Source: Dechloromonas sp. (GTDB taxonomy: Bacteria > Pseudomonadota > Gammaproteobacteria > Burkholderiales > Rhodocyclaceae). From it: a DNA stretch of 36,909 bases. Under the pieces are notes generated by a model, which was given only the letters and a program-made list of their open reading frames with translations, did not search any database and had not been told where the DNA came from. Positions 1 to 8,524 of the stretch are shown here, in pieces. The translations under genes were made by a program, and so were the position numbers. Location of the stretch: the NCBI GenBank assembly GCA_016790815.1, contig JAEUOG010000028.1:1-36909 (forward strand), written 5' to 3'. The first letter of the stretch is position 1; every line of letters begins with the position of its first letter.

Positions 1-1442
1 TGCTCCAGCGCCTCGGCCAGCGACACCGGCTTGTTCTGGACGATCGGAATCAGCTTGGAAATGCGGTCGCACATCGAATACGGCAGGCCGAAGACACGAC
101 CGACGTCGCGGATCACCGCCTTCGACGACATGGTGCCGAAAGTGGCGATCTGGCTCACCGCATCGGCGCCGTAATGGCCGCGCACGTACTCGATGACGCG
201 CCAGCGGTTGTCCTGGCAGAAGTCGATGTCGAAGTCGGGCATCGACACCCGCTCGGGATTCAGGAAGCGCTCGAACAGCAGGGCATAGGCCAAAGGGTCG
301 AGGTCGGTAATGCGCAGCGAGTAGGCAACCAGCGAACCGGCACCGGAACCTCGCCCCGGCCCCACCGGCACGCCATTGTTCTTGGCCCAGTTGATGAAGT
401 CGGCCACGATCAGGAAGTAGCCGGGGAAGCCCATCTGGAGAATGGTCTTGCACTCGAAGACGAGGCGTTCGTCGTACTCCGGCCGGCGCTTGGCGCGCAC
501 TTCCGGGTCCGGATACAGCTCGGCGAGGCGGACCTCCAGCCCCTTCTCCGCCTCAGCGACCAGAAATTCGCCGATGGTCATGCCCGGCGGAATCGGGAAA
601 TCGGGCAGGAAGTTCTTGCCCAGCGTCATCTCGATATTGCAGCGCTTGGCAATCTCCAGCGTGTTTTCCAGCGCCTCCGGCAGATCGGCGAACAACGCTG
701 CCATCTCGGCCTGCGTCTTGAAATACTGTTCCTCGGTGTACAGCTTCGGCCGCCGCGTATCGCCCAGCACGTAACCTTCGGCGATGCAGACGCGCGCTTC
801 GTGGGCGCGGAAATCGTCGCGGTTGAGAAACTGGATCGGATGTGTCGCGACCAGCGGAATGCCCGTTTCTCCGGCCAGATCGGCCATCTGCTGAACGATG
901 GCCTCCTGCTGCGCCTGGCCGTAGCGCTGCACTTCCAGGTAAAACGCGCCGGGAAAAATCGCCTCCCAGGCCTTGGCCCGCTGGCCGGCCAGATCGAAAT
1001 TGCCGTTCAAGAGCGCTTCGCCGACATCGCCCAGATGCGCCCCGGACAAGGCGATCAGCCCGTCGCAACCCACCTCACCGAACCATTCGCGGCGAATTTC
1101 CGCCCGGTCACGCCGGCCTTCGACCAGATAAGCCTTGCTCAGCAACTCGCACAACTGCTTGTAACCAGCGTTGTTGCGCGCCAGCAGCAGCAGGCGATAC
1201 GCATCGTCCGGTGACTCCGGATTCGCGATCCAGACATCCGCCCCGGCAATCGGCTTGATCCCCTTGCCGCGCGCCCCGGAATAGAACTTGACCAGCCCGA
1301 ACAGATTGCCGAGGTCGGTCACCGCCATCGCCGGCATGCCGTCCCCCGCCGCGCGCTTGATGGCATCGCCGATGCGCACAATGCCATCGGTGACGGAGTA
1401 TTCGGAATGGAGGCGAAGATGGACGTAGCGCAGCGAAGTCAT
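1..1442 (-). CDS. dnaE: DNA polymerase III alpha subunit, N-terminal 480 codons (cut by window edge)
   Basis: This is the catalytic subunit of the replicative polymerase, which extends DNA in the holoenzyme together with the beta clamp and epsilon. The window holds the start codon (1440-1442) and about 480 residues; the remaining C-terminal part lies left of position 1. The N-terminus shows the PHP-domain signature HLRLHSEYSVTDG (about residues 8-20). At residues 402-408 the sequence PDFDIDF carries the two catalytic aspartates of C-family polymerases (D403 and D405 here, matching D401/D403 of E. coli). The motif GPGRGSGAGSLVAY just before it is also typical. A TAAAAT hexamer ends 7 nt before the ATG and there is no clear Shine-Dalgarno sequence. 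Identification is secure. Confidence 0.97.
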   Translation of the reverse strand, partial: MTSLRYVHLRLHSEYSVTDGIVRIGDAIKRAAGDGMPAMAVTDLGNLFGLVKFYSGARGKGIKPIAGADVWIANPESPDDAYRLLLLARNNAGYKQLCELLSKAYLVEGRRDRAEIRREWFGEVGCDGLIALSGAHLGDVGEALLNGNFDLAGQRAKAWEAIFPGAFYLEVQRYGQAQQEAIVQQMADLAGETGIPLVATHPIQFLNRDDFRAHEARVCIAEGYVLGDTRRPKLYTEEQYFKTQAEMAALFADLPEALENTLEIAKRCNIEMTLGKNFLPDFPIPPGMTIGEFLVAEAEKGLEVRLAELYPDPEVRAKRRPEYDERLVFECKTILQMGFPGYFLIVADFINWAKNNGVPVGPGRGSGAGSLVAYSLRITDLDPLAYALLFERFLNPERVSMPDFDIDFCQDNRWRVIEYVRGHYGADAVSQIATFGTMSSKAVIRDVGRVFGLPYSMCDRISKLIPIVQNKPVSLAEALE

Positions 1443-1449
1443 AGCCGAC

Positions 1450-1455
1450 ATTTTA
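1450..1455 (-). promoter_or_regulatory. Candidate -10 hexamer of dnaE (possible leaderless start)
   Basis: TAAAAT on the minus strand ends 7 nt upstream of the dnaE ATG, so a transcript starting at the usual distance would begin at or next to the start codon. No good -35 lies 16-18 nt upstream. The TTGACC inside the nearby dispersed repeat is 27 nt away, too far to act as its -35. Confidence 0.35.
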
Positions 1456-1476
1456 CCGCGGCATGCGGACGGGGAT

Positions 1477-1512
1477 GGCTGCGGTCAACTGGAAAATTGC
1501 CCGATTTGAAAC
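1477..1512 (+). repeat. Dispersed bipartite repeat, copy 1
   Basis: GCGGTCAACTGG is followed by AAAATTGCCC and ATTTGAAA. It lies just upstream of dnaE and matches the family consensus CTGCGGTCAACCGG, then AAATTGGCCAATTT, then GAAA. Confidence 0.7.
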
Positions 1513-1739
1513 GCTTTCTCCTTTCGCGCCGAATGCAATTTTGAGGCGAAATGAACGCTATCCGGAGTGTCTCGTTTGCACAATGGTCCATCCAACGATC
1601 AATTATTGGCACGCTTTCGCACATCAGCAATTCTTGAAAGCATAGTCCGATACGGCTGCGTTACCGTCATTTGCCGCATTGGGCTGGCTGGTCGTGGCCG
1701 AACGCTGCCGCCGAGCTTGCAAACCCATCAGCATCCACA

Positions 1740-1776
1740 GTTCAATTCTGGCCAAATTTTCTGGTTGACCGCAGGC
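1740..1776 (-). repeat. Dispersed bipartite repeat, copy 2
   Basis: On the minus strand it reads CTGCGGTCAACCAG, AAAATTTGGCC, AGAATTGAA. It lies immediately downstream of the MBL-fold gene stop and is inverted relative to copy 1. Confidence 0.75.
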
Positions 1777-1804
1777 TTGCCCCGCAGTCAATGATCAAAC
1801 GCTA

Positions 1805-2749
1805 TCAGCCGAGGCTATCCAGCCACCACGAGAGCCCCTGCGCGTTGAGCTCGATGTCGGTGGCGAGGATGTCGAGGATGGTGGCGTCGGGCAGGGTGCA
1901 GCCGTGGACGCGGAGTTCGGCGAGCAGGTAGGCGGTGAGCGCCTGCTTGATGGCGGCGAGGCGGGCTTCGCCGTCGTTGGCGTGGGCTTCGGCGATGGCG
2001 ACGTGGGCGTCGAGGCGGCGATGGAGGTCGGCAGCGCGGGCGGGGACGTCGTGCACTTGGGCGTAGTGCGTTAGGTACATGGCTTGTGGGCCGTAGCTCA
2101 TCAGGCGGTCGATGGAGGCACGCATGTCAGCGTGGTCGAACTGGGTCGGGCTGGTCGTCGGCTGGATGAACTGGCGGCCGTCGACGTCGAATTCGCGGTA
2201 GGACAGCCCGAACATGTCGCCGGTGAAGATGGCCTTGGCTTTCTGGTCGACGATGCAGATGTGGTGCTTGGCGTGGCCCGGGGTGTCGATCATGAGCAGT
2301 TCGCGGCCGCCGAGCTGGATGGTCAGGCCTTCGTGGGCGTCGATGATGCGCTCGGCCGGGATGGGCAGGATGTCGCCGTAGACGTTCTCTACGTAGTCCT
2401 TGCCGTAAACGGCGGTGACGCCGGCGACCAGCTTGGACGGTTCGGCCATGTGGCGCGAACCGCGCGGGTGCACGACCAGCTTGGCGTTCGGGAATTCGCG
2501 CATCAGCGCACCGGCACCGCCGGCGTGGTCGAGGTGGATGTGGGTCAGGATGACAAAATCGACAGCCTCCCGCCCCAGGCCGACCTTGTTCAGTGCTTCC
2601 AACACGTTGGGCAGCGAGTCGTTGCTACCGGTGTCGACGAAGGCGACGCGGCCGTCGTCGACAATCATGTGGATGGCGGCCAGGATCGGGCGCACGTAGC
2701 CGGCGTCGAAAGCGATGATGCCGTTGCCGTAGTCTCTCCAGTCGAACAT
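1805..2749 (-). CDS. MBL-fold metallo-hydrolase
   Basis: This is a metallo-beta-lactamase-fold hydrolase, cytoplasmic (no signal peptide), probably acting on a thioester or phosphoester; the substrate cannot be told from sequence. Numbered from the upstream ATG at 2755, all seven ligands of a two-metal site are visible: HIHLDH at 72-77 (H72, H74, D76, H77), H161 in TPGHAKHH, D180 in TGDMFG and H230 in LTHYAQVHD. A GGAG sits only 1 nt before that first ATG but 7 nt before the second ATG at 2749, so I take 2749 as the start (314 residues). The C-terminal third (about 235-316) is an alpha-helical extension seen in some members of the family. It is transcribed divergently from the alpha/beta hydrolase gene. 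Confidence 0.85.
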   Translation of the reverse strand: MFDWRDYGNGIIAFDAGYVRPILAAIHMIVDDGRVAFVDTGSNDSLPNVLEALNKVGLGREAVDFVILTHIHLDHAGGAGALMREFPNAKLVVHPRGSRHMAEPSKLVAGVTAVYGKDYVENVYGDILPIPAERIIDAHEGLTIQLGGRELLMIDTPGHAKHHICIVDQKAKAIFTGDMFGLSYREFDVDGRQFIQPTTSPTQFDHADMRASIDRLMSYGPQAMYLTHYAQVHDVPARAADLHRRLDAHVAIAEAHANDGEARLAAIKQALTAYLLAELRVHGCTLPDATILDILATDIELNAQGLSWWLDSLG

Positions 2750-2778
2750 TTCCATACTCCTGCGTATTGATGGCGGCG

Positions 2779-2805
2779 ATTATACTGGCGGCCTGACGAT
2801 TTCAA
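2779..2805 (-). promoter_or_regulatory. Probable sigma70 promoter of the MBL-fold gene
   Basis: On the minus strand TTGAAA (2800-2805) and a perfect TATAAT (2779-2784) are separated by 15 nt, slightly short. A transcript would start near 2772, giving a leader of about 23 nt that includes the GGAG ribosome site. Confidence 0.5.
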
Positions 2806-2816
2806 AGAGTGTGCCG

Positions 2817-3653
2817 ATGACGCATTTCGTGGCCGACGACGGCGAGAAGATCCACGTCCGGATTTCCGGCGAGGGATCGCCGCTGATTTTGCTCCATGGC
2901 TGGACTTCCAGCAGCCAGGAATGGTTCCCCTTCCTGGGCGAACTGAACGCCCATCACCGCGTCTTTCGCTGGGACGCGCGCGGTCATGGCGGCCATACGC
3001 TGGCCCATGACGGTTCAGCGACGGTCGAGCGCATGGCGCGCGATCTCCGGAACCTGATCGACCATTACGGCCTTCACGACGCCACGGCCGTCGGCCATTC
3101 GATGGGCGCGCTGACGCTCTGGCAATATCTGCGCGACCACGGCACGCACGGCCTCGCCAAGCTTTGCCTGATTGACCAGTCACCCAAGCTGCTGACGGCT
3201 GATGACTGGGAGCACGGAATTTACGGGGATTTTCCGGTTGACCGCAGCAATGAGCTGGTTTCGTGGCTGCGCGAGGATTTTGCCGAGGGCGTGCTGAAAC
3301 TGACGGCGCACGGACTCAACAAGCGAGCCGAGGAAAAGTACCTGCAAAACGCTACCGGCTGGCAACGCTCACGCACTGCGCTGCAGGCCCAGAACCCGGA
3401 GCCGCTGATCAACTGCTGGTTGAGCCTGACCGCCGCCGACTATCGCGACGTGCTTGCCAGGATTCCCCTGCCGACGCTATTGGTTTATGGCGGCGAGAGC
3501 AATTTCTACCATGCATCGACAGCGCAGTACGTCGCCGACAACATCCCGAACGCCGTGCTGCGCATCTACGAAGGCACGGACCATTCGCCGCACCAATGGC
3601 AGCGCGAGCGCTTCGTCCGGGAGTTGATCGAGTTCATCAACGTCCCGGATTGA
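2817..3653 (+). CDS. Alpha/beta hydrolase
   Basis: This is a cytoplasmic serine hydrolase of the alpha/beta fold; the substrate is unknown. Counted from a GTG at 2811, the oxyanion-hole motif HGW is at residues 29-31, the nucleophile elbow GHSMG at 95-99 (Ser97), the probable acid E229 in YGGES, and the catalytic His in TDHSPH (H258). I prefer the ATG at 2817 (278 residues), with AAAGAG 7 nt upstream. Residues around 139-147 (GDFPVDRSN) are encoded by copy 3 of the dispersed repeat, so that repeat has been accommodated inside the lid region without breaking the frame. The gene is divergent from the MBL-fold gene and followed convergently by the lytic transglycosylase gene. Confidence 0.85.
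   Translation: MTHFVADDGEKIHVRISGEGSPLILLHGWTSSSQEWFPFLGELNAHHRVFRWDARGHGGHTLAHDGSATVERMARDLRNLIDHYGLHDATAVGHSMGALTLWQYLRDHGTHGLAKLCLIDQSPKLLTADDWEHGIYGDFPVDRSNELVSWLREDFAEGVLKLTAHGLNKRAEEKYLQNATGWQRSRTALQAQNPEPLINCWLSLTAADYRDVLARIPLPTLLVYGGESNFYHASTAQYVADNIPNAVLRIYEGTDHSPHQWQRERFVRELIEFINVPD
3217..3250 (-). repeat. Dispersed bipartite repeat, copy 3 (inside a CDS)
   Basis: On the minus strand it reads TGCTGCGGTCAACCGG, then AAAATCCCCG, then TAAATT. It lies wholly within the alpha/beta hydrolase gene, in frame, where the plus strand is translated as FPVDRSN. Confidence 0.65.
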
Positions 3654-3660
3654 AGCAGAA

Positions 3661-4350
3661 TCAGGTCGTCCTGGGTTTCTGGACGGCCTGTTCGAGGCGC
3701 TGCTTTTCAGCCAGCACCTTGGTGGCGTAGCGCCGCTCCGGATCACCGATCGCCCCGGCAAATTGCTGCAGGCCGCTTTCCAGCCCGCCGTTGCGGCGGA
3801 TCGATTCCTTGAGCACCTTGGCACCGACCTGAACGTTGATGACCGGGTCAAGGAAGGCTGCCTGATCGGCGTCTTCAGGCAACTTGTCCTGATGGAAACG
3901 CGGCATGACCTGCATCAGCCCCTTGGCGCCAACGACGCTTTCGGAAAACGGATTGAAGCGCGACTCGATGCCGATGACGGCGATAATGAGCAACGGATCG
4001 AGATGCAGTTGCCGACCGGCCGCCTGAGCCGTGGCGAAAATCGGCTCCAGCGCATCCGGCGCAACGCGATAGCGGCGGGAGACATAGTCCATCGCAACCC
4101 GCATGCGGGCACTGAGGCTCTCGCCAGCGGGGTCGATCTCCTCGACCGCCAATTCGTCGTCAAGCACGACAGCTTCGTTGGCCGGTATCAGCGACTTCAG
4201 GCCGCCAAGCATGGTGGGATTGCCACTTTGAACGCCAACCAGGGCGAGCAGGAAAAACACGCCAATGAGCATCAGGAACTTCTGGAACACGTTGGATGCG
4301 AGCTCGGAATAACGCAGCATCGACGCGGGGGAAACTGTTGAGGACAACAT
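3661..4350 (-). CDS. Membrane-anchored lytic transglycosylase (SLT domain)
   Basis: This 229-residue protein is predicted to cleave the MurNAc-GlcNAc bond of peptidoglycan with formation of a 1,6-anhydro product. A transmembrane segment at about 24-42 anchors it with the catalytic domain in the periplasm. The SLT domain starts near residue 95. The catalytic Glu is E129 in GIESRFNPFSES, followed by the conserved GAKGLMQVMP (141-150). The usual third SLT motif (YNAG) is replaced by FAGAIGDPERRY. The start at 4350 is set by a strong GGAGG. The frame stays open further upstream, but that stretch is best read as the leader. A near-consensus promoter lies about 160 nt upstream. Confidence 0.88.
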   Translation of the reverse strand: MLSSTVSPASMLRYSELASNVFQKFLMLIGVFFLLALVGVQSGNPTMLGGLKSLIPANEAVVLDDELAVEEIDPAGESLSARMRVAMDYVSRRYRVAPDALEPIFATAQAAGRQLHLDPLLIIAVIGIESRFNPFSESVVGAKGLMQVMPRFHQDKLPEDADQAAFLDPVINVQVGAKVLKESIRRNGGLESGLQQFAGAIGDPERRYATKVLAEKQRLEQAVQKPRTT

Positions 4351-4510
4351 GCGACCTCCTTCACTGTTGCCACTGCCGAAAAGCATCTTCGACAGCGAAC
4401 GGTTACAGGGGGTACGACACCGGCCAGGCCCCAAGATGGGGGTCGCTGGATACCGCAGCCAAACTAGAGAATTGCCACGGAAACCGATGCTGCACCGCAG
4501 CATTAAATCC

Positions 4511-4539
4511 AGTGTATTGATTTATATAGTTATTGTCAA
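4511..4539 (-). promoter_or_regulatory. Strong sigma70 promoter of the lytic transglycosylase gene
   Basis: On the minus strand a perfect -35 TTGACA (4534-4539), a 17-nt AT-rich spacer and TACACT (4511-4516) form the best sigma70 promoter in the window. The transcript would begin near 4504, leaving an untranslated leader of about 150 nt that contains a CCCC-ATCTT-GGGG hairpin (about 4427-4440). Confidence 0.75.
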
Positions 4540-4620
4540 TGCGGCACCCAGCCATAACGGCATTCGGTGTTGCATTGCCGCAACACAATCCCCCGATAAC
4601 GGCGCCCGGAGCTCCGCCAG

Positions 4621-4660
4621 AAAAAGGCCGAAAATCAGGTTTTCGATTTGGGCCTTTTTT
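4621..4660 (-). terminator. Rho-independent terminator of msrA (bidirectional form)
   Basis: AAAAAGGCC (4621-4629) pairs with GGCCTTTTT (4651-4659), with an inner CGAAAA/TTTTCG pairing. Read on the minus strand, the hairpin lies about 20 nt after the msrA stop and ends in a T run. It overlaps the AT-rich half of repeat copy 4. Confidence 0.65.
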
Positions 4661-4675
4661 CCGGTTGACCGTGGA
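4635..4675 (-). repeat. Dispersed bipartite repeat, copy 4
   Basis: On the minus strand it reads CCACGGTCAACCGG, then AAAAAAGGCCC, then AAATCGAAAA. It starts just beyond the msrA stop codon and is fused with the terminator hairpin. Confidence 0.65.
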
Positions 4676-4680
4676 ATCGC

Positions 4681-5232
4681 CTAGCCGGCCTTGATCCGCT
4701 CTGCGAATACCTTGCGCAATTTGAGCGCCTTGGGCGCCACCACCGCAACGCAATAGCCTTGGTAGGGATTGCGCTGGAAATATCGATGGTGGTATTCCTC
4801 GGCCACGAAAAAGGTGGTGGCCGGCGTCACCTCGGTGACGATGGTCGTACCCCAGATTCCCTGGCCATTGAGGCGGGCGATCATGCCCGCGGCGATGGCT
4901 TGCTGGCCGGCATCGTGGAAGAAAATGGCCGAACGGTATTGTGTACCCGCATCGTGCCCCTGACGGTTCAGTGTGGTCGGATCGTGGATCGTGAAGAAGG
5001 CCGTGAGCAGCGTCTCGAAGTCGATCTTCGCCGGGTCGAACTCGATCTGCACGACTTCGGCGTGGCCCGTGTCACCGCCACACACAGCTTCGTAGCTCGG
5101 CTGCGGATCGTGGCCGCCCATGTAGCCAGGCAGCACCGAGACAACGCCATCCAGTTGCTCGAAAGCAGCTTCCAGGCACCAGAAACAGCCTCCGGCCAGC
5201 GTTGTTTTCTGCGCAAGCATCGTTTCCGCCAT
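4681..5232 (-). CDS. msrA: Peptide-methionine (S)-S-oxide reductase
   Basis: The enzyme reduces the S-epimer of methionine sulfoxide in proteins and free methionine, a repair function after oxidative damage. The catalytic motif GCFWC is at residues 15-19 (nucleophile C16) and the downstream EEYHHRYF motif is typical. A further Cys in QGYC near the C-terminus may be the resolving residue. The predicted length of 183 residues fits the family. GGGA lies 6 nt before the ATG at 5232, which I choose; an ATG at 5238 is possible but too close to that site. The upstream region divides it from the divergent glyQ gene. Confidence 0.95.
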   Translation of the reverse strand: MAETMLAQKTTLAGGCFWCLEAAFEQLDGVVSVLPGYMGGHDPQPSYEAVCGGDTGHAEVVQIEFDPAKIDFETLLTAFFTIHDPTTLNRQGHDAGTQYRSAIFFHDAGQQAIAAGMIARLNGQGIWGTTIVTEVTPATTFFVAEEYHHRYFQRNPYQGYCVAVVAPKALKLRKVFAERIKAG

Positions 5233-5351
5233 TTTCATTCCCGTTTTCCATTCAGACACCCGGAAGACAGTATGCCGCCAGCTTCGTTCCGCGCCATCCA
5301 TGGCAAAAGCAAGTAAAATCGTACGTCTCAGAACATCACCGATTGCATCCG

Positions 5352-6296
5352 ATGAGCACCGCCAAAAAACCGACGTTTCAGGAAATCATCCTGCGCCTGC
5401 AGCAATACTGGAGCGACAAGGGCTGCGCCCTCCTCCAGCCGTACGACATGGAAGTTGGCGCTGGCACCAGCCACACCGCCACCTTCCTGCGCGCCATCGG
5501 CCCCGAGCCATGGAAAGCCGCTTACGTGCAACCATCGCGTCGCCCAAAGGATGGCCGCTACGGCGAAAACCCGAACCGGATGCAGCATTACTACCAGTAT
5601 CAGGTCGTGCTCAAGCCGGCGCCGGACAACATCCTAGAGCTCTACCTCGGCTCGCTCGAAGCCCTCGGTTTCGACCTCAAGAAAAACGACGTCCGTTTCG
5701 TTGAAGACGACTGGGAAAACCCGACGCTGGGCGCCTGGGGTCTCGGCTGGGAAGTCTGGATGAACGGCATGGAAGTGACGCAATTCACCTACTTCCAGCA
5801 GGTCGGCGGCATCGACTGCAAGCCGATCACCGGCGAAATCACCTACGGCATCGAACGCCTGGCCATGTACCTGCAAGGTGTCGAGAACGTTTTCGACCTG
5901 ACCTGGACGGAAGGCCTGACCTACGGCGACGTCTATCACCAGAACGAAGTCGAGCAATCGGCCTACAACTTCGAACACAGCAACGTCGACTTCCTGTTCC
6001 ATGCCTTCGGCAAGCATGAAGAAACCGCCGTGCACCTCATGGGCAACCAGCTCGCCCTGCCGGCCTACGAACAAGTCCTGAAAGCCGCCCACACCTTCAA
6101 CATGCTTGATGCCCGTGGCGCTATCTCGGTCACCGAACGCGCCGCCTACATCGGCCGCATCCGCAACCTGGCCCGCGCCGTCGCCCAGGCCTACCTCGAT
6201 TCCCGCGCCCGCCTCGGCTTCCCGATGGCGCCGAAGGAATGGGCCGCCGAAGTGCTGGCCAAGCTGGAAGAACAGAACGCAAAGAAAGCTGCCTGA
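5352..6296 (+). CDS. glyQ: Glycine--tRNA ligase alpha subunit
   Basis: This is the alpha chain of the bacterial alpha2beta2 glycyl-tRNA synthetase; it carries the class II aminoacylation site and activates glycine with ATP. The 314 residues match the usual length, and the sequence is highly conserved throughout ([18 protein letters not shown] at the start, [17 protein letters not shown] at about 60-76). The ATG at 5352 is chosen from the conserved N-terminus. A TAAAAT at 5314-5319 is a plausible -10. The stop is followed after one base by the glyS start, so the two are co-translated. Confidence 0.98.
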   Translation: MSTAKKPTFQEIILRLQQYWSDKGCALLQPYDMEVGAGTSHTATFLRAIGPEPWKAAYVQPSRRPKDGRYGENPNRMQHYYQYQVVLKPAPDNILELYLGSLEALGFDLKKNDVRFVEDDWENPTLGAWGLGWEVWMNGMEVTQFTYFQQVGGIDCKPITGEITYGIERLAMYLQGVENVFDLTWTEGLTYGDVYHQNEVEQSAYNFEHSNVDFLFHAFGKHEETAVHLMGNQLALPAYEQVLKAAHTFNMLDARGAISVTERAAYIGRIRNLARAVAQAYLDSRARLGFPMAPKEWAAEVLAKLEEQNAKKAA

Positions 6297-6297
6297 T

Positions 6298-8508
6298 ATG
6301 TCGTCGAAAAACCTGCTCGTTGAACTGTTTGTTGAAGAACTGCCGCCCAAGGCGCTCAAGAAGCTGGGTGAAGTGTTTGCCCAGACGCTTGCTACCTCGC
6401 TGAAAAATGCCGGTTTGGCCGCGTCGACCGCAGCAACCACCGCCTACGCCTCGCCGCGCCGCCTCGCCGCACACGTCACCGATGTCGCTGCTGTGGCCGC
6501 CGACAAGCCGGTCGTCCAGAAGCTGATGCCGGTCGCCGTTGGCCTCGACGCCACCGGCAACGCCACCCCGGCCCTGCTCAAGAAGCTGGCTGCGCTGGGC
6601 GCCGACGCTTCCTGCGTGCAGAAACTGCGCCGCGAAAACGACGGCAAGGCTGACGTACTGTTCTACGAAAGCCTGGCCAAGGGTGCCACGCTGGCCGAAG
6701 GCCTGCAAAAGGCACTCGAAGCCGCCCTCGCCGCGCTGCCGATTCCGAAGGTCATGACCTACCAGCTGGCCGACGGCTGGAACACCGTCAACTTCGTTCG
6801 CCCGGCGCATGGCCTCGTCGCCCTGCACGGTAGCGACGTCGTGCCGCTCGCCATTCTCGGCCTGACTTCCGGTCGCGAAACGCATGGTCACCGCTTTGAA
6901 GCTGCAGTCGATCCTGTCGTCTTCGCCAACGCCGACGAGTACGCGGCCAAACTGGCGTCTGACGGCTCCGTCATCGCCTCTTTCGCCGAGCGCCGCGCAG
7001 AAATTGTCCGGCAACTCGATGCAGCAGCGGCCAAGGCTGGTGGCAAGCCAATCGACGACGAAGCCCTGCTCGACGAAGTCACCGCGCTGGTCGAACGCCC
7101 GAACGTGCTGATCGGCCAGTTCGAGGAAGAATTCCTCGCCGTCCCGCAGGAATGCCTGATTCTCACGATGAAAGCCAACCAGAAATACTTCCCGCTGCTC
7201 GGCGACAGTGTGGAAAATGCAGGCAAGCTGACCAACAAATTCCTCGTCGTCAGCAACATCAGCCCGGCCGACCCGAGTGCGGTGATCGGCGGCAACGAGC
7301 GCGTCGTGCGCCCACGCCTGGCCGACGCCAAGTTCTTCTTCGACCAGGATCGCAAGAAGTCACTGGAAAGCCGCGTCATCGGTCTGTCCAAGGTCGTTTA
7401 TCACAACAAGCTGGGCACTCAGGGCGAGCGCATGCAACGCGTTGCCGCGATTGCCCGTGCCATCGGTCAGCAGTTGGGTGGTGACGCCCTCGCGCTGCAC
7501 GCCGAACAGGCCGCCGTGCTCGCCAAGGCCGACCTGCTGACCGACATGGTCGGCGAATTCCCGGAACTGCAGGGCATCATGGGCCGCTACTACGCCCAGC
7601 ATGACGGCCTGGCTGCCGACATCGCCGATGCCATCGAAGACCACTACAAGCCACGCTTTGCCGGCGACAGCCTGCCGCGCGGCCAAGTCGGCACGGTCGT
7701 CGCGCTGGCCGACAAGCTTGAAACGCTGGTCGGCATGTTCGGCATCGGCCAGATTCCGACCGGCGACCGCGACCCGTTCGCGCTGCGTCGCCATGCACTC
7801 GGCACCATCCGCATGCTGACAGAGAACGACCTCAATCTTTCGCTGGGTGAATTAATCGATATTGCCATGTTACCGTTTGGCAAGGCCGTATTTGGATCAT
7901 CGCCAGCCCCCTCTGCCCCGACTCCGCAAGCGGCTGGCAGCCTACTCTCCGGCGGAGCAGTTGCTTTATTCGGTATGACTATAAATCAAGACACCCCAAG
8001 CTTGGTTATCGACTTCATCTATGACCGCCTTGCTGGCAGCCTGCGCGAGCAGGGCTACACGGCACAGGAAGTCGATGCCGTGGTCAGCCAGCGGCCGCAA
8101 CGCCTCGGTGACATTCCCAAACGCCTGGCCGCCGTGCGTGCCTTCGCCGCGCTACCGGAAGCCGCCGCGCTGGCCGCCGCCAACAAGCGGGTCAGCAATA
8201 TCCTGAAGAAGGTCGAAAACCCGGTCGAGCCTACGGTCAATAACACCCTGCTCAAGGAAGCCCCCGAAATCGCCCTGCACGACGCGCTCGTCGATGTCGT
8301 GCCGCAGGCCGACGCTGCCTTCGTTACTGGTGACTACACCGAATCGCTGCAGGCCCTCGCGGCGCTGCGCGCTCCGGTTGACGCCTTTTTCGATGGCGTG
8401 ATGGTGAATGCCGATGATGCCGCACTGCGCGCCAACCGTCTCGGCCTGCTCGCCAAGCTGCACGTAGCGATGAACAAGGTCGCCGACATTTCCAAGCTTT
8501 CCGCCTGA
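6298..8508 (+). CDS. glyS: Glycine--tRNA ligase beta subunit
   Basis: The beta chain binds tRNA-Gly and completes the alpha2beta2 synthetase. The start ATG follows the glyQ stop by one base. At 736 residues it is somewhat longer than usual. The family core is clear (LLVELFVEELPPKALKKLGE at the start, the HD-like region with MVGEFPELQG, and AAANKRVSNILKK near the end). Between about residues 522 and 562, however, there is a low-complexity stretch rich in Ser, Pro, Ala and Gly (SSPAPSAPTPQAAGSLLSGG) where other GlyS proteins have a short linker. Rare codons (TTA, ATA) cluster in this part, unlike the rest of the gene. Confidence 0.97.
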   Translation: MSSKNLLVELFVEELPPKALKKLGEVFAQTLATSLKNAGLAASTAATTAYASPRRLAAHVTDVAAVAADKPVVQKLMPVAVGLDATGNATPALLKKLAALGADASCVQKLRRENDGKADVLFYESLAKGATLAEGLQKALEAALAALPIPKVMTYQLADGWNTVNFVRPAHGLVALHGSDVVPLAILGLTSGRETHGHRFEAAVDPVVFANADEYAAKLASDGSVIASFAERRAEIVRQLDAAAAKAGGKPIDDEALLDEVTALVERPNVLIGQFEEEFLAVPQECLILTMKANQKYFPLLGDSVENAGKLTNKFLVVSNISPADPSAVIGGNERVVRPRLADAKFFFDQDRKKSLESRVIGLSKVVYHNKLGTQGERMQRVAAIARAIGQQLGGDALALHAEQAAVLAKADLLTDMVGEFPELQGIMGRYYAQHDGLAADIADAIEDHYKPRFAGDSLPRGQVGTVVALADKLETLVGMFGIGQIPTGDRDPFALRRHALGTIRMLTENDLNLSLGELIDIAMLPFGKAVFGSSPAPSAPTPQAAGSLLSGGAVALFGMTINQDTPSLVIDFIYDRLAGSLREQGYTAQEVDAVVSQRPQRLGDIPKRLAAVRAFAALPEAAALAAANKRVSNILKKVENPVEPTVNNTLLKEAPEIALHDALVDVVPQADAAFVTGDYTESLQALAALRAPVDAFFDGVMVNADDAALRANRLGLLAKLHVAMNKVADISKLSA
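7870..7990 (+). other. In-frame low-complexity insertion within glyS
   Basis: This stretch encodes an extra Ser/Pro/Ala/Gly-rich linker in the beta subunit. Its base composition is more AT-rich at its edges, with TTA and ATA codons. It contains an inverted pair CTCCGC/GCGGAG around 7922-7957. It could be a small palindromic insertion tolerated between two helices. I judge it from memory of the family's usual spacing, not from an alignment. Confidence 0.45.
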
Positions 8509-8524
8509 TATCCGGAAGAACGCC

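Larger units (their letters stand above)
1443..1804. other. 362-bp non-coding gap between dnaE and the MBL-fold gene
   Basis: I see no convincing gene here; the short reading frames lack ribosome binding sites and family features. The gap holds one copy of the dispersed repeat near each end, in opposite orientation (1477-1512 forward, 1740-1776 reverse), so they form an inverted pair about 225 bp apart. The start-proximal side holds the dnaE -10 candidate. Confidence 0.6.
4351..4680. other. 330-bp gap between msrA and the transglycosylase gene
   Basis: From right to left it holds copy 4 of the dispersed repeat and the msrA terminator hairpin, then the TTGACA-N17-TACACT promoter, then a leader of about 150 nt ending in GGAGG before the transglycosylase ATG. 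I recognise no known riboswitch in the leader. Confidence 0.6.

Noticed and set aside
174-1214. A 346-codon open frame on the plus strand
   Set aside because: It lies antisense to dnaE, whose polymerase motifs are unmistakable; the open frame is a by-product of high GC codon use.
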